The notes below the pieces were generated by a model. That model ran no database searches, was not told the origin of the DNA, and was given only the letters and a program-made list of their open reading frames with translations. Below, piece after piece: positions 25,423 through 34,054 of a DNA stretch of 64,000 bases. The stretch comes from Actinacidiphila sp. DG2A-62 (GTDB taxonomy: Bacteria > Actinomycetota > Actinomycetes > Streptomycetales > Streptomycetaceae). Every line of letters starts with the position of its first letter. Positions within the stretch are counted from its first letter, which is position 1. The stretch is taken from positions 2,520,001 through 2,584,000 of the forward strand of contig NZ_JAYMGI010000002.1 of the NCBI RefSeq assembly GCF_035825295.1. The letters are read 5' to 3'. Position numbers and translations under genes: made by a program.

Positions 25423-28400
25423 GTGCTCTCCGCGCGAGCGGAGGTGATCCGGGACTGATCGTGTACGCGGCGCCGGGTAACACGTGCTCTCCGCGCGAGC
25501 GGAGGTGATCCCCTCCTTCCCCCGGGCGAAGGATTGGCGACAATGTGCTCTCCGCGCGAGCGGAGGTGATCCGGCGGACAAGACCGCCCGCGGCTGGTTC
25601 GCCAAGTGCTCTCCGCGCGAGCGGAGGTGATCCGTACTCGTTGAGCATGTTCAGCCGAGTCTCGTTGTGCTCTCCGCGCGAGCGGAGGTGATCCGCGCTG
25701 CTCGTCGCAGCCCTGGAACTTGCCCGCGTGCTCTCCGCGCGAGCGGAGGTGATCCGGAACTCCGTGCCGAGAACGACCGCTTGAGGGCGTGCTCTCCGCG
25801 CGAGCGGAGGTGATCCGATCGCGTCATCCGCCACCTGGTCCTGCATGTAGTGCTCTCCGCGCGAGCGGAGGTGATCCGAGGCCATCAGTCACCGAAGCCT
25901 GGCGCGACGCGTGCTCTCCGCGCGAGCGGAGGTGATCCGGTGACCGAGGCCGAGGCCCGCGTTCAGCGGCTGTGCTCTCCGCGCGAGCGGAGGTGATCCG
26001 CTGGCGCTGGAGGATCTCGTCGCGCACATGCAGTGCTCTCCGCGCGAGCGGAGGTGATCCGCGGCCGAGCGGCCGGGAGTTGCGCGAGCACACGTGCTCT
26101 CCGCGCGAGCGGAGGTGATCCGCACGCCTCACCGATTTCACCGGAGCGGAGATCGTGCTCTCCGCGCGAGCGGAGGTGATCCGAGCGCATCGAGGATCAT
26201 CTGCTGCTCGGGGTCGTGCTCTCCGCGCGAGCGGAGGTGATCCGCTCCGCTGAAGGACTGGATCGAGCTGATGTGGGTGCTCTCCGCGCGAGCGGAGGTG
26301 ATCCGAAGCCCCGCGACCGCGCCACGGTCCGGGGAGTGTGCTCTCCGCGCGAGCGGAGGTGATCCGGTTCCCGCAGGTCAGTCCGGGCGTCAAGGAGTGT
26401 GCTCTCCGCGCGAGCGGAGGTGATCCGCCGCCGCCCGTGCGACCGCGCCGACCGCTGCTGTGCTCTCCGCGCGAGCGGAGGTGATCCGGGTCTGTCCGTG
26501 GCCGTCGCGGCAGTGCCGGCGTGCTCTCCGCGCGAGCGGAGGTGATCCGGAGGTCTCGGTGCCGCCGCCGTTGGCCAGACCGTGCTCTCCGCGCGAGCGG
26601 AGGTGATCCGCAGCGCGATCGGCGGAATCAGCGGCAGGATCGGTGCTCTCCGCGCGAGCGGAGGTGATCCGGCGCGCAGGCCGGGCCGCCAGTACAGCCC
26701 CTTGTGCTCTCCGCGCGAGCGGAGGTGATCCGGCGGCAGCGCATGTGATCTTGAGTGGGGCGCGGTGCTCTCCGCGCGAGCGGAGGTGATCCGCTCGTCA
26801 CCGAGTTCCAGCAGCGCGAGACTCTGTGCTCTCCGCGCGAGCGGAGGTGATCCGTAGCCGTTCTCGCACCCGGCGGGGCAGGGGTCGTGCTCTCCGCGCG
26901 AGCGGAGGTGATCCGCTGGTGAGCAGGACGCCGGACTTCGCGTCCGTGTGCTCTCCGCGCGAGCGGAGGTGATCCGGCCGCCCGGCCCGCGACGTCGTGG
27001 TGTCCTACGTGCTCTCCGCGCGAGCGGAGGTGATCCGTGAACCGGGGCCGCAGCCGCCACAGCCGCGTGCTCTCCGCGCGAGCGGAGGTGATCCGCTGAC
27101 CGGCGCGCTCGGCAGCGTGGGGGCGCTGTGCTCTCCGCGCGAGCGGAGGTGATCCGTACCTGTGCCGCCCCTGCTGGTTCGCGCTGCCGTGCTCTCCGCG
27201 CGAGCGGAGGTGATCCGTCGGCGTGCGAGTCGGTCATGAGGATCGTGATGTGCTCTCCGCGCGAGCGGAGGTGATCCGAACGTCCTGGCCCCGGGTTTCA
27301 TGCCGGAGCTGTGCTCTCCGCGCGAGCGGAGGTGATCCGGAGGTCGAGGAGATCGCCGCCGACGAGGGCCGGTGCTCTCCGCGCGAGCGGAGGTGATCCG
27401 GAATTCGCAAGACTCCCCGCGGCCCGGCACCCGTGCTCTCCGCGCGAGCGGAGGTGATCCGGACTGGCTGTCCTCGTCGAAGCCCTGCACCAGGTGCTCT
27501 CCGCGCGAGCGGAGGTGATCCGCTCGTCACGATGCTCGGCGTGCCCGCTCAGGAGTGCTCTCCGCGCGAGCGGAGGTGATCCCGCCTCCGCGGCACTGAC
27601 GGGGTGCGGGGTGCCGTGCTCTCCGCGCGAGCGGAGGTGATCCGATCGACCCGGGCCCGTGGGCGTGCCCCGAATGGTGCTCTCCGCGCGAGCGGAGGTG
27701 ATCCGCCCCCGCCGGACACCACGTACGACGAGTACATGTGCTCTCCGCGCGAGCGGAGGTGATCCGGGTGGCCTGTCGGAGTTCGGCGACCTGATGGCGT
27801 GCTCTCCGCGCGAGCGGAGGTGATCCCCGGTGCTGGGGACAAGGGGTCTGAGCTGCCGGGTGCTCTCCGCGCGAGCGGAGGTGATCCCGCCTCCGCGGCA
27901 CTGACGGGGTGCGGGGTGCCGTGCTCTCCGCGCGAGCGGAGGTGATCCGATCGACCCGGGCCCGTGGGCGTGCCCCGAATGGTGCTCTCCGCGCGAGCGG
28001 AGGTGATCCGCCCCCGCCGGACACCACGTACGACGAGTACATGTGCTCTCCGCGCGAGCGGAGGTGATCCGGGTGGCCTGTCGGAGTTCGGCGACCTGAT
28101 GGCGTGCTCTCCGCGCGAGCGGAGGTGATCCCCGGTGCTGGGCACCGGTGTCCTTGTCGTCGGTCTCTGCTCTCGGCGCGAGCGGAGGTGATCCGCCTGG
28201 CGAGCTGATCTACGCCGAGACGATTCTGTGCTCTCCGCGCGAGCGGAGGTGATCCGGACTTCAGGGAGTCCTTCGTCTCCAGGATCTTGTGCTCTCCGGG
28301 CGAGCGGAGGTGATCCGTAGCCGTCGACGTCGCCAATGTCGAGGCGGCCGTGCTCTCCGCGCGAGCGGAGGTGATCCGGTCCGTGACCAGATGCTCATGG

Positions 28401-28744
28401 ACCACGGCCTGTGCTCTCCGCGCGAGCGGAGGTGATCCGCCCGCCCCGCCCATCACCCTGACCCGACCCGAGTGCTCTCCGCGCGAGCGGAGGTGATCCG
28501 GTGCAGGCGGCCCTCAATCAGGCTGACCCCAAGTGCTCTCCGCGCGAGCGGAGGTGATCCGGTGACGGTCTTCCCGGCGCCGGTCGGCAGGACGTGCTCT
28601 CCGCACGAGCGGAGGTGATCCGGTCAACGGCAATCCCGAGCGTGTCGAGATGCAGTGCTCTCCGCGCGAGCGGAGGTGATCCGCCCTGCGCCTTGATCTG
28701 CATGTCGTCGGCGGTGTGCTCTCCGCGCGAGCGGAGGTGATCCG
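25423..28744 (+). CRISPR. type I-E CRISPR array 2: 55 repeats, 54 spacers
   Basis: Counted by position: repeats of 29 bp start every 61 bp from 25423 to 28716. There are two irregular spacers, of 29 bp (before 27067) and 34 bp (before 28167). The repeat begins GTGCTCTCCGCGCGAGCGG and ends AGGTGATCCG; the last base varies (G mostly, C at several units), as expected when it derives from the protospacer. Mutated repeats cluster at the right end (28167, 28289, 28594). Five units are duplicated exactly (27555-28143). Spacer targets were not searched. Confidence 0.98.
27555..28143 (+). repeat. 305-bp tandem duplication of five repeat-spacer units inside array 2
   Basis: Units starting at 27555, 27616, 27677, 27738 and 27799 recur at 27860, 27921, 27982, 28043 and 28104 with identical spacers for the first four. 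The closing spacers share only their first ten bases (CGGTGCTGGG) and then differ completely. Confidence 0.9.
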
Positions 28745-28747
28745 ACG

Positions 28748-28778
28748 AACCCCCGCGGCCTGGCAGGGCCCGGGGGAA
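28748..28778 (+). terminator. GC-rich hairpin directly after array 2
   Basis: CCCCCG (28750-28755) pairs with CGGGGG (28771-28776), continued by GGCC/GGCC around a TGGCA loop. It starts four bases after the last repeat and may end the precursor crRNA. There is no T-run. Confidence 0.5.
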
Positions 28779-28855
28779 CGGGGGCTCGGAGGCAGTCGAC
28801 CTCGAGAGGGCTGATCCCGTGGATGTTCGAGTCAGCCTGACAGCAACGGGAGGGC

Positions 28856-28885
28856 GGCTGGTGCAGGTTCTCCGGTGCACCAGCC
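28856..28885. terminator. perfect 10-bp inverted repeat downstream of the methyltransferase
   Basis: GGCTGGTGCA (28856-28865) and TGCACCAGCC (28876-28885) with a 10-nt loop, immediately after the methyltransferase stop and facing the array. It probably acts as a two-way terminator. Confidence 0.6.
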
Positions 28886-29632
28886 TCACTCTTCCGGTCC
28901 GGCCAGGATGAAGTCGTCCTGGGTCAGCTCGGCTTGGAGCCTGCGTTCGGCGATGGCGGCGTAGTGGTCGGACAGTTCGATGCCGACGAAGTGGCGGCCT
29001 TCGCGCAGGGCGGCGACTCCGGTGGTGCCGCTGCCGGTGAAGGGATCGAGGACGGTGCCGCCTTCGGGGCAGATGCGGACGAGCTGCCGCATGACCTCGA
29101 TCGGTTTCTGGGTGATGTGGACCCGGTCCTTGCGGGGCTGGGAGGCGATGAAGTGGCCGGGCAGGTAGAGGTTGCGGCTGTGGTCGAGGGTGCCCTTGAC
29201 GCCCCAGGTGATGAACTCCGCGGCCTGTTTGAAGCCGCCCTTACGGGGACGGCTGGCGGGTTTGATCCAGGGGATGGTGCCGGACCAGGTCCAGCCGGCC
29301 ATCTGGAGGGCGTCGCTGGTGGTGGGTTCCTGGCGCCAGTCGGAGAAGACTGCGGCGACCGCGTGCTCGACCGCGGTGCGGTAGGACTCGGTGAGCAGTT
29401 CGGTCAGCCAGGAGCGGTACGAGCGCTGGTCGCGGTTCTCGCCGGGGAAGTCGGCCAGGTCGTGCGCGCTTCCCGCGGTGACGTACCTGGCTCGGGCAGT
29501 GCGGCCGGTGCGATCGGAGCTGGTGCGCCCGCCGCTGTTGTACGGCGGGTCGGTGATGACGGCGTGCACGGACTGGTCGGGGATCGTCTTGAGCACGGTG
29601 AGGGCGTCGCCTCGGTGCAGCGTGTAGGTCAT
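28886..29632 (-). CDS. site-specific DNA methyltransferase (N4-cytosine/N6-adenine type)
   Basis: 248 residues from the ATG at 29632 (a further 17 upstream codons lack a ribosome site). Motif IV is DPPYNSG (VHAVITDPPYNSGGRTS) near residue 27, and motif I is LDPFTGSGTTGVAALREGRH in the C-terminal half, an order typical of beta-class methylases. HITQKPIEVMRQLVRICPEG is the conserved region before motif I. No restriction enzyme gene is adjacent, so it is an orphan methylase, common on phages and integrative elements, where it protects the element's DNA. The recognition sequence is unknown. Confidence 0.9.
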   Translation of the reverse strand: MTYTLHRGDALTVLKTIPDQSVHAVITDPPYNSGGRTSSDRTGRTARARYVTAGSAHDLADFPGENRDQRSYRSWLTELLTESYRTAVEHAVAAVFSDWRQEPTTSDALQMAGWTWSGTIPWIKPASRPRKGGFKQAAEFITWGVKGTLDHSRNLYLPGHFIASQPRKDRVHITQKPIEVMRQLVRICPEGGTVLDPFTGSGTTGVAALREGRHFVGIELSDHYAAIAERRLQAELTQDDFILAGPEE

Positions 29633-30213
29633 GCGCGGGGCCTTTCGGGGCGCGAGAGAGCTGCCCGATCCGGGGAATGCCAAGGCAGCTGTTCGGAGCG
29701 GGGGTTGCGCCGGAGGGTAGCCGTGAATTCCGGACCGTCCTAACGAGACCGGGCCCGCTTCACAGCCCGCGCAGAGGTCATTTGGCGCGTCCGGATTTCC
29801 GGTCTACTGTCTCGCCACGTCACCGGAGCGGAGCACCGCTTCACCCCGGTTGACCTGTGCTGATCCGTGTTCGCGTATCCAATCGCGTCGCCGGAAAGGC
29901 ACGTTCACTCATCGAGCCGGCTTTCCACCCTCGCCAGGGGGTCTGTTGTGTATCACCTGAGATTACGAGCGCGGCCGGCTGCCGCGCATAACCAGTGACC
30001 CGTGTCCGGGAGCCACCAACTCCCTTGGCCCGGGCCCGCCCAGAAGCGGGAATTCACACCGGCGCGGTGCCGGCGGCTGTGCACGAGAAGCCGGCACCGC
30101 GCCTCCTACCGATTCCGAGGAGCCGCTGCGATGCAGCACGCCCTGATACACCCAGGCACCGACCCAACTTCGCGTACCGGTAACGCCGTTTGCCATATCG
30201 AGCGGTGGCGGCG
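29633..30213. other. gene-poor stretch of the island
   Basis: About 580 bp without a supported gene. Near its end a short plus-strand frame (from ATG 30131) ends ...NAVCHIERWRR with its stop overlapping the ATG at 30214, suggesting the tail of a lost upstream gene that was coupled to the transglycosylase. A TTGACC at 29850 may be a -35 box, but no convincing -10 follows. Confidence 0.4.
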
Positions 30214-30620
30214 ATGAAGAAGACCGCCGGAGTCGTCGTCGGTCTGGCCGCCGCCGGTCCGCTGCTGCTGGCCGTTCCGCTGCTGGGCATCACGGCCGGC
30301 AGCGCGGCGGCCTCGTGTTCCACCGGCGGCACACAGACTGTGGATACGGCGGCGGTTGCCGCTCAGGTGAAAGCCATTGTGGACGGCAGCGGCGCCGACA
30401 CCGTCACGGTTGCGGGGCTGGACGATCCGGCCGAGCAGGTGCCCAACGCCAAGACCGTCGCGGCCACCGGTCTGGCCATGGGCATTCCGGCCCGCGGGCA
30501 GGTCGTGGCGCTGGCGACGGCGCTGCAGGAGAGCGGCCTGCGCAACCTCGCCTACGGCGACCGCGACAGCCTCGGCTTGTTCCAGCAGCGGCCCTCCGAG
30601 GGCTGGGGCACCGCGAAACG
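30214..30620 (+). pseudogene. truncated conjugation-type lytic transglycosylase/NlpC-P60 protein
   Basis: MKKTAGVVVGLAAAGPLLLA is an N-terminal membrane anchor. It is followed by a segment with AALATALQESGL-like text (GQVVALATALQESGLRNLAY) and GDRDSLGLFQQRPSEGWGT, the lysozyme-like fold of transglycosylases encoded on actinomycete conjugative elements. The similarity ends abruptly near 30612, and the frame continues into unrelated sequence. The rest of the glycosidase domain and the usual NlpC/P60 peptidase domain are absent. Confidence 0.65.
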
Positions 30621-30628
30621 CCGACGAG

Positions 30629-31050
30629 TAACATCGGCAGCAACGGCGGCTCCCAGCACCCGGCCAAAAGGAAGAACGGCGGTCAGGGGCCGAACCTGGC
30701 CGACGAGCTGGAGTGGCTGCTGCCCACCCCCCGGGCGAGCGACACCGGCACCCCTGGGCGCCGTCTGGGCGCGGGCTGGCGTCCGCCGCTGTTGGCGGTG
30801 GTCCTGCCGCTCTGGGCGCGGACGACCCCGGACGTGGAAGGGCCGACCGACGGTGGGGGCCGTACGGCGCCGCCATCGCCCGGTGGGAGATGCTCACCCG
30901 TCCCGCGCCGCCGCCGACAGTCGCATGACCATCCTCGCTCCGCGCGCGGGCGCGGGGGCCGATTCGGCGAAGGCAGCTTGAGCCGAAGGAGGGCGACGTT
31001 GGGTGGGAGTGAAGGCGACAGCATCCAGCTGTGGCCGACGCGGGTTGCCG
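30629..31050 (+). pseudogene. fragments of a phage-type DNA cytosine methylase
   Basis: Pieces in different frames resemble the variable region of actinophage cytosine methylases: SNGGSQHPAKRKNGGQGPNL with ADELEWLLPTPRASD, then WGPYGAAIARWEMLTRPAPP, then GDSIQLWPTRV. The order is that expected, but the frames differ and stops intervene, so it is a relic. It joins directly to the truncated transglycosylase. Confidence 0.45.
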
Positions 31051-31069
31051 ACCGTCGTGGGGGCCAAGT

Positions 31070-31412
31070 GCTACGCCAGCCCAATTCTCTGGGCTGGTAA
31101 CGGCGAGAGCCGAGCACACCCGGAGGTTCTGACCCTTCTCGGCTCAAATGACGACCGCACTGACGAGGCGCCGGTGGTCCGTTTGCCTCTTCCGAATCGT
31201 CGCAAGCTGATAACGACGCGTGTGCTCTGGCCTGGACATGAGGCACATCGGGATTTCGGACCCTCTCGGGCTGATGACGGTGCGTGGCCGCTTTGGGACC
31301 GGCGGAAGCAAACGTTCGCGTCCCTCATCAACCCGAAGATCTCGCAACCCGATCTGGTGATCGGCGCACTGGACGACAAGAGGTCCCTCATCAGCCCGAA
31401 GGGCTCGCAACT
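31070..31412. repeat. six degenerate ~30-bp repeats with ~62-bp spacing
   Basis: Units are centred at about 31086, 31141, 31203, 31265, 31333 and 31396. The first four read in plus orientation, best form GACCCTCTCGGGCTGATGAC at the fourth. The last two are inverted, TCATCAGCCCGAAGGGCTCG at the sixth. Several can form a short hairpin (AGCCC-GAA-GGGCT). No gene is supported here. Confidence 0.5.
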
Positions 31413-31486
31413 AGTGCCGTATCAGACAGCGTTCGCCTGCTTGGGGCGATGAGGTCGCGCTGCTGGTCGTAGCACGAGGGTCGGTG

Positions 31487-31960
31487 TCAGCTGAGGTTGT
31501 CTTGGGCCCAACGGGCGATGCCGGCGAGTTTGGCAGCAGCCGCTTCGATGTCGCCGACCGCGATGGGCTGTTCGGTCTGCCCGTCGTAGCCTTCGAGTCC
31601 GGTCGTTTCCTCGATTATGTGTGCGACGCGGTACGCCTCTGCGATGATCGGCAATGCCGCCTTTCCCGGGTAGCGGTAGGCGATCTCGATGTCGGCCGAG
31701 TCCCCGGCGTAGTCCACTTGGAGGTGGCCAGCAGGGCCGTCCCGCCACAAGGTCAGGCTGTAGAGGTACTCCTGTGAGGTAACGGGCCCGACCTCCGCAG
31801 TGACCCGCTGCAGGATCCGCTCCCATACCGCGCGCTGGTCCGTGGTCACAACGATGGGCACCGATTCGGCGTCCGGGTCGTACTCCGCGGCGCGATCCTC
31901 CAACGTCTCCAGGAGGGTGCGGCCAGGACGCCGACGCGCGAAGATGATGTCGTAGGTCAC
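31487..31960 (-). CDS. hypothetical protein
   Basis: 157 residues from a GTG at 31960 (VTYDIIFARRRPGRTLLETL). A longer frame to 32026 lacks a ribosome site. Sequence features are a mixed alpha/beta part (TTDQRAVWERILQRVTAEVG) and a central stretch of beta strands (YLYSLTLWRDGPAGHLQVDY). Acidic and soluble, with no membrane segment. It resembles a family of small actinobacterial proteins of unknown role that I cannot name. Neighbouring repeats at 31070-31412 lie just beyond its stop. Confidence 0.6.
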   Translation of the reverse strand: MTYDIIFARRRPGRTLLETLEDRAAEYDPDAESVPIVVTTDQRAVWERILQRVTAEVGPVTSQEYLYSLTLWRDGPAGHLQVDYAGDSADIEIAYRYPGKAALPIIAEAYRVAHIIEETTGLEGYDGQTEQPIAVGDIEAAAAKLAGIARWAQDNLS

Positions 31961-32089
31961 CGTCCCCAAAGTAGAGCCCTCGACTCGATAGTTTCCAGCC
32001 GTGGTCACCCACGCTGGGTGGAACACGGCATCGCCCCCCCGAACGCGAGGCCCGCATCCTGGCCGCGCTCGCCTGAGCGGGCTGCCGGG

Positions 32090-33454
32090 TCAGCGCAAAG
32101 CCTTCTGCTCGGCCATCTCCCTTGCGCGGGTGTTCAGTTCGCGTGCTTTCGCGTTGCCCAGGTGGGGGCGGATGCGGCGGCGCAGCACGTCGAAGTGCTC
32201 GTCGGCGCGGGCGGAGGCCAGCGTGGCGTAGTCGTCGAGGAACGCGTGCCATGTCTCGCACGCCGCTTCCAGGTGTCCCAACTCCATCTCGCGCTGGGCG
32301 AGCAGACCGTTGGCGTGGGCGTTGCCCTGGCGTTCGACCGCCGGACGTGCCCGGTTCGACGCCTTCATCGCCTCGATGGACCCCGGAAGGTCGCCCAGGG
32401 CGTACAGGACGCTGGACACGTGGAAGTGGTACGCCGCCTGGTCGTATCCGCCGATCGCGTCCCTGCGGTTGTCGGCCTTCGACAACGCCGCCTCGGTGTC
32501 GGCGAGATGGGCGAAAGCGAGACGACGGTCGCCGACCAGGGCCGCTCCGTGGGCCTGCTGTCCGCGCAGAAACGCCTGCAGGCGCGGGCCGGAACGAGGC
32601 GCGGCCTCGGCCGCGGAATCGGCCAGCGACAGGGCCTTGTTGGCGTGCTTGAGGTTCGCGGCCTGCAACGCCATCCCGCGCAGCGTGCGGCAGTAGGTGA
32701 CCTGGTCGTCGCCGGCCTTGGCCAGCCCGAGTGCCTGGCGATAGTAGCGCTGGCCGAGACCGTGGGCACGCTCGTACATCGCCATCCATCCCGTGAGATA
32801 GACCAGGTCGGCAGCTGCCGCGCGCATCTGGTTCTTCACCGACTCCGTGCCGTCCGCGCGCAGGTACGAGGCGACGGAGTTCACGATGAACGCCGCGGCC
32901 ATGGGGCGCGCGTGGGCCCCGCCGAATTCGTCGAGAATGTCCGCGATCTTGTCCGTCATGCTCTGCACCACGGCGACGTCGCCGGCGCCGATACGCACCG
33001 TCCGGCCCGCGGCCTGGTGCTCCAGGCGGTCGAGTGTCTCGTCGGCTTCGGCGAAGCCCGGCACCGCGAGCGTCGCGGAGTACAGGGCGGTCGACAGCAC
33101 CGCGCGCCTCGAGGGATCCATGTCCGCCCTTCCCGTGTCCACCAGTCCCTCAATCGTGTTCAGACCGACCGGGGAGACAACGCCTTTTTCGGACAGGGCG
33201 ATCGAAGAACCGAGCCCCGCCTCCTCCAGCGTCACGGGACGACCGACACGCCGCGAGAGAGCCTCGACCACGACGGCCCGCGCCACCTTCCGCGGCTGCG
33301 TGCCGTCCAGCCAGTGTTTCACCGACGACTCGTCGTATGCGAAGCCCCTGCCCCGTTCGGCACCGAGACGGTTCACGGCCTGGGCGAATTGCCGGTACGT
33401 CCAGTCGGCCTCTTCCAGCAGGCGAGCCAGGTGTTCGTTCGGCTGACGGTCCAC
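32090..33454 (-). CDS. XRE/TPR-type transcriptional regulator
   Basis: 454 residues from a GTG at 33454 preceded by GGAGGGG. The N-terminus (NEHLARLLEEADWTYRQFAQ, KHWLDGTQPRKVARAVVVEA) is an HTH-like DNA-binding region. From about residue 150 onward it is built of helical pairs of the tetratricopeptide type (CRTLRGMALQAANLKHANKA, GYDQAAYHFHVSSVLYALGD). This is the large actinomycete family of regulators usually divergent from a small RsbW-like ATPase, exactly as here (33611). The signal and targets are unknown. Confidence 0.8.
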   Translation of the reverse strand: MDRQPNEHLARLLEEADWTYRQFAQAVNRLGAERGRGFAYDESSVKHWLDGTQPRKVARAVVVEALSRRVGRPVTLEEAGLGSSIALSEKGVVSPVGLNTIEGLVDTGRADMDPSRRAVLSTALYSATLAVPGFAEADETLDRLEHQAAGRTVRIGAGDVAVVQSMTDKIADILDEFGGAHARPMAAAFIVNSVASYLRADGTESVKNQMRAAAADLVYLTGWMAMYERAHGLGQRYYRQALGLAKAGDDQVTYCRTLRGMALQAANLKHANKALSLADSAAEAAPRSGPRLQAFLRGQQAHGAALVGDRRLAFAHLADTEAALSKADNRRDAIGGYDQAAYHFHVSSVLYALGDLPGSIEAMKASNRARPAVERQGNAHANGLLAQREMELGHLEAACETWHAFLDDYATLASARADEHFDVLRRRIRPHLGNAKARELNTRAREMAEQKALR

Positions 33455-33483
33455 GCGAGCCCCTCCCACTGGACGCCGACTTT

Positions 33484-33498
33484 CAAGTCGTGCAAGTC
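33484..33498. promoter_or_regulatory. direct CAAGTC repeats in the regulator-ATPase divergent region
   Basis: CAAGTC at 33484-33489 and 33493-33498, nine bases apart, 30 bp from the regulator start. Possible autoregulatory site; only the repeat itself is seen. Confidence 0.35.
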
Positions 33499-33610
33499 CT
33501 GGCATTGCTCCAACGGTACCGCCGTGCATGACGGTGCGGTTGCGTAGTGCGTGCAGCCACCGGGGCGCGCGAACCGTCGCCGCCTCGTCGACGCCCTGTC
33601 GGAGGTGACC

Positions 33611-34054
33611 ATGGTCAGCGGCGGACCGCTCTTGAGCAGCCGGTTGGATCTCGCATCCGACGCGAACATGGCGCGCTGGGGCAGGGCACACGTGCATGCG
33701 GTGTGCACCCAGTGGGGTGTGCCGGAATCGGTCATGGACGACGCCCTGTTGATCGCGTCCGAATTGCTCACCAACGCCCAGCGGCATGCGAGCGTGCCTA
33801 CTGGTCAGCCCGGACGGCAACCCGCCCGGTGCGCCCTGTTGCTGTGGCTGTCGCAAGGCATGCTCACCATCGGCGTGCGTGACGGCAGCACGCACCGGCC
33901 CCGCCTCCACACGCCCGGCACCGAGCAGGAGTCGGGGCGCGGTCTGCTGCTGGTGGCATGCCTGGCACAAGCGTGGGGCCACGAGATCGAGCCCGGCGGC
34001 AAGGTGGTGTGGGGCGCAAGCTCCACGCAGGGGTCGACCTGCGGTCGGACATGA
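33611..34054 (+). CDS. RsbW-like ATP-binding protein with foreign C-terminus
   Basis: 147 residues from an ATG behind GGAGGTG. The HATPase_c features are the N box (DALLIASELLTNAQRHASVP), GVRDGSTHRPRL and the G2 loop ESGRGLLLVACLAQAWGHEI, as in anti-sigma/serine kinase-like proteins. Normally such proteins end shortly after GKVVW. Here the last 11 residues are an out-of-frame reading of integrase sequence, showing a deletion that fused the two genes at about 34015. The ATPase fold itself is complete. Confidence 0.8.
   Translation: MVSGGPLLSSRLDLASDANMARWGRAHVHAVCTQWGVPESVMDDALLIASELLTNAQRHASVPTGQPGRQPARCALLLWLSQGMLTIGVRDGSTHRPRLHTPGTEQESGRGLLLVACLAQAWGHEIEPGGKVVWGASSTQGSTCGRT

Noticed and set aside
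27555..28143. Duplicated spacers as evidence of a second acquisition event
   Set aside because: Four spacers with the same order and identical flanks are a block duplication, not repeated acquisition.
25414..28889. Several reading frames over array 2
   Set aside because: Same artefact: repeats read as SPPLARRA/ITSARAES/DHLRSRGEH. The upstream 214 codons of the cas3 frame are also of this kind, so cas3 starts at 25243.
29850..29881. Promoter with TTGACC
   Set aside because: The best -10-like sequence is 20 bases away and weak; too little support to annotate.
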